8,339 bases of DNA from the NCBI GenBank assembly GCA_017521775.1, contig JAFXBO010000165.1, positions 1 to 8,339 on the forward strand. The letters run 5' to 3'. Shown here piece after piece: positions 6,535 to 8,339 of this stretch (within the stretch, counting starts at the first letter, position 1; the number at the start of each line of letters is the position of its first letter). This DNA is from Clostridia bacterium (GTDB lineage: Bacteria; Bacillota; Clostridia; UBA1381). Under the pieces are notes generated by a model. That model did not search any database. It worked only from the letters and a program-made list of their open reading frames with translations, and was not told where the DNA came from. The position numbers and the translations under genes were made by a program.

Positions 6535-8169
6535 ATGCCTATTACTGATTTTTTGAAAAGAAATGCAGAGCTTTATGGCGATGAGGTTGCGTTGGTTGAA
6601 ATTGCACCTCAGATGCTTGAAAAAGCAAAAGTAACATGGAAAGAATATGCGCTTATTGAGCCTAACGCCGAAGAAAGCGGCAGACAGGAAATGACATGGA
6701 AGGAATTTGACAAAGCAGCAAACAGATTTGCAAATTTATTGCTTTCAAGAGGAATTAAAAAGGGTGACAAGGTTGCAATTCTTTTGATGAACTCTTTGGA
6801 GTGGTTGCCAATTTATTTTGGTGCATTAAAAGCAGGTGCTTTGGCAGTTCCGCTAAACTACAGATACACAGCAGATGAAATCAAATATTGTGTTGGATTG
6901 GCAGAGGCAGATGTTTTGATTTTTGGACCTGAGTTTATTGGAAGAGTTGAGGAAATTTGTGATAGATTGCCAAAGGTATCGCAGATTTTTTATGCAGGAA
7001 AAAATTGTCCTACATTTGCAGAAAGCTATGATAAGTTGGTTACTTATTGCTCAACAAAGGACCCTGAAATTGAAATAACTGACGAGGATGATGGTGCAAT
7101 TTATTTTTCATCAGGTACAACAGGCTTTCCAAAGGCAATTTTACATAAGCACAAAAGCCTTGTTCATTCAGCAATAGTTGAACAAAAGCATCACGGACAA
7201 ACAAGAGAGGACACATTCCTTTTAATTCCTCCTCTATATCACACAGGAGCAAAGATGCACTGGTTCGGAAGCCTTGTTGCAGGCTCAAAGGCTGTTTTAC
7301 TAAAGGGTATAAAGCCTGAATGGATTATAAAGACTGCATCAGAAGAAAAATGTACTATTGTATGGCTTTTAGTGCCATGGGCTCAGGACATTCTGGATGC
7401 TATTGACAGAGGCGAGATTGAACTTGATAAGTACGAGCTTAGTCAGTGGAGATTGATGCACATTGGTGCTCAACCTGTCCCACCAAGTCTGATTAAGAGA
7501 TGGAAAGAAAAATTCCCTAACCACGAATATGATACAAACTATGGTTTGAGTGAGTCAATCGGTCCTGGTTGTGTGCATCTTGGAGTTGAAAATATTCATA
7601 AGGTTGGAGCAATCGGTAAAGCGGGTTATGGCTGGGAAGTTAAAATCTGCACTCCTGATGGCGTATTGGTTGAAAAAGGTGATGTTGGTGAACTGGCAGT
7701 TAAGGGTGACGGAGTTATGACCTGTTACTATAACGACGAAAAGGCAACTAATGAAGTCTTAAAGGACGGCTGGCTGTTTACAGGCGATATGGCTATGGAG
7801 GATGAAGACGGATTTATCTATCTTGTTGACAGAAAGAAAGACGTTATTATCTCGGGTGGTGAAAACTTATATCCTGTTCAGATAGAAGATTTTATAAGAA
7901 AACACCAGGCTGTTAAGGATGTTGCAGTTATCGGTCTGCCTGATGCAAGACTTGGAGAAATTGCAGCAGCAATTATAGAAATCAAAGATGGTTTTGAGTG
8001 CACAGAAGAGGAAATTGATGATTTCTGTAAGGAAATGCCTAAATATAAAAGACCAAGAAAGATTATTTTTGCAGAGGTTCCAAGAAATCCAACTGGAAAG
8101 ATTGAAAAACCAAAATTGCGTGAAATTTATTGCGGAGAAAGTCTTGTTGCTGCGCAAATTAAAGGTTGA
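6535..8169 (+). CDS. AMP-forming acyl-CoA synthetase/ligase (ANL superfamily)
   Basis: Converts a carboxylic acid, ATP and CoA to acyl-CoA, AMP and PPi by way of an acyl-adenylate; cytoplasmic. At 544 residues it has all the core motifs: the P-loop-like YFSSGTTGFPKA at 190-201, YGLSES at 336-341, TGD at 417-419, the DRKKDVIISGGENLYP hinge at 432-447 with Arg433, and PTGK with the adenylating Lys522 near the end. The N-terminal part has about 28 extra residues (25-52) with two similar short motifs, VTWKEY and MTWKEF. ATG 6535 follows GGAGG (6521-6525) with 9 bases of spacing. It is not PaaK-like in size or motifs (PaaK is about 430 residues). Substrate is not readable. The adjoining iorA suggests an aryl or branched-chain acid, by inference only. 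Medium-chain fatty acid or benzoate-type substrates remain possible. Confidence 0.93.
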   Translation: MPITDFLKRNAELYGDEVALVEIAPQMLEKAKVTWKEYALIEPNAEESGRQEMTWKEFDKAANRFANLLLSRGIKKGDKVAILLMNSLEWLPIYFGALKAGALAVPLNYRYTADEIKYCVGLAEADVLIFGPEFIGRVEEICDRLPKVSQIFYAGKNCPTFAESYDKLVTYCSTKDPEIEITDEDDGAIYFSSGTTGFPKAILHKHKSLVHSAIVEQKHHGQTREDTFLLIPPLYHTGAKMHWFGSLVAGSKAVLLKGIKPEWIIKTASEEKCTIVWLLVPWAQDILDAIDRGEIELDKYELSQWRLMHIGAQPVPPSLIKRWKEKFPNHEYDTNYGLSESIGPGCVHLGVENIHKVGAIGKAGYGWEVKICTPDGVLVEKGDVGELAVKGDGVMTCYYNDEKATNEVLKDGWLFTGDMAMEDEDGFIYLVDRKKDVIISGGENLYPVQIEDFIRKHQAVKDVAVIGLPDARLGEIAAAIIEIKDGFECTEEEIDDFCKEMPKYKRPRKIIFAEVPRNPTGKIEKPKLREIYCGESLVAAQIKG

Positions 8170-8194
8170 TTAAAATAAGATTTTGTGCTATAAT
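8166..8194 (+). promoter_or_regulatory. Strong sigma-A promoter of iorA
   Basis: TTGATT (8166-8171), a 17-base spacer and TATAAT (8189-8194) with an extended TGc element at 8186-8188. The -35 box overlaps the stop codon of the ligase (TGA 8167-8169). The iorA gene can thus be transcribed alone, as well as by readthrough from the ligase, since no terminator lies between them. The expected start near 8201 leaves a leader of about 28 bases. Confidence 0.75.
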
Positions 8195-8228
8195 CAGATG
8201 AGAAAAATGTCGAAAGGAATGAACATAT

Positions 8229-8339
8229 ATGAAAAAACTTATGCTTGGGAATGCTGCAGTTGCCCGTGGAGCATATGAGGCTGGAGTCAGTGTTGTGGCG
8301 TCATACCCTGGTACTCCAAGTACAGAAATAACTGAAAAC
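8229..8339 (+). CDS. iorA: Indolepyruvate:ferredoxin oxidoreductase alpha subunit, 3'-partial
   Basis: First 37 codons of the large subunit of the thiamine-diphosphate, iron-sulfur enzyme that oxidatively decarboxylates aryl pyruvates (from Trp, Phe, Tyr) to aryl-acetyl-CoA and reduces ferredoxin; anaerobic and cytoplasmic. The opening [20 protein letters not shown] and the [13 protein letters not shown] that follows match the N-terminal signature of the family ([14 protein letters not shown] then YPGTPSTEI). From memory of the family, the residue after GN is usually Glu; here it is Ala. ATG 8229 follows AAAGGA (8213-8218) with 10 bases of spacing. The gene is cut by the right edge of the window; iorB would be expected next. 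Adjacency to an acyl-CoA ligase is consistent with aryl-acid/aryl-acetyl-CoA metabolism. Confidence 0.9.
   Translation, partial: MKKLMLGNAAVARGAYEAGVSVVASYPGTPSTEITEN

Overview
The window is AT-rich, with AGA-dominated arginine codons, strong GGAGG-type ribosome binding sites and Rho-independent terminators. A split rpsP-khpA pair, an anaerobic ferredoxin-dependent 2-oxoacid oxidoreductase start (iorA) and a FucI-type isomerase all fit an anaerobic Firmicute of class Clostridia, probably gut-associated. The class is inferred from gene content and style; no taxonomic marker was searched.

Left part (1-1839, + strand): the 3' part of a transglutaminase-like protein gene that continues beyond the left edge, then ribosomal protein S16 (rpsP) and the KH-domain RNA-binding protein KhpA, closed by a perfect hairpin terminator. 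The usual following genes (rimM, trmD, rplS) are absent here. Between the convergent khpA and fucI genes lie 216 bases holding two terminators and, between them, a nested palindromic element (about 1866-1940) that neither gene explains.

Middle part (1950-4774): L-fucose/D-arabinose isomerase (fucI, - strand) diverges from an AraC-family regulator (+ strand). The intergenic stretch carries two 14-base direct repeats, 12/14 identical and 18 bases apart, which overlap the regulator's promoter. They are a good candidate operator. No fuculokinase or aldolase gene is visible.

Right part (4788-8339, + strand): a sodium:solute symporter with its own strong promoter, then an AMP-forming acyl-CoA ligase after a stable intercistronic hairpin, then the first 37 codons of indolepyruvate:ferredoxin oxidoreductase alpha subunit (iorA) with another strong promoter. 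I infer that this is an uptake/activation/oxidation module for aryl or other carboxylic acids and 2-oxo acids, with CoA-thioester chemistry linking ligase and oxidoreductase. The symporter substrate cannot be told from sequence.

Three promoters (regulator, symporter, iorA) share the same extended -10 block TTGTGNTATAAT. No stretch above 300 bases lacks a gene; the largest gap is 1804-2019. I see no tRNA, rRNA, CRISPR array, insertion sequence or phage gene. Most genes are well-known families; the least explained items are the palindromic element at 1866-1940 and the putative operator at 3862-3893.
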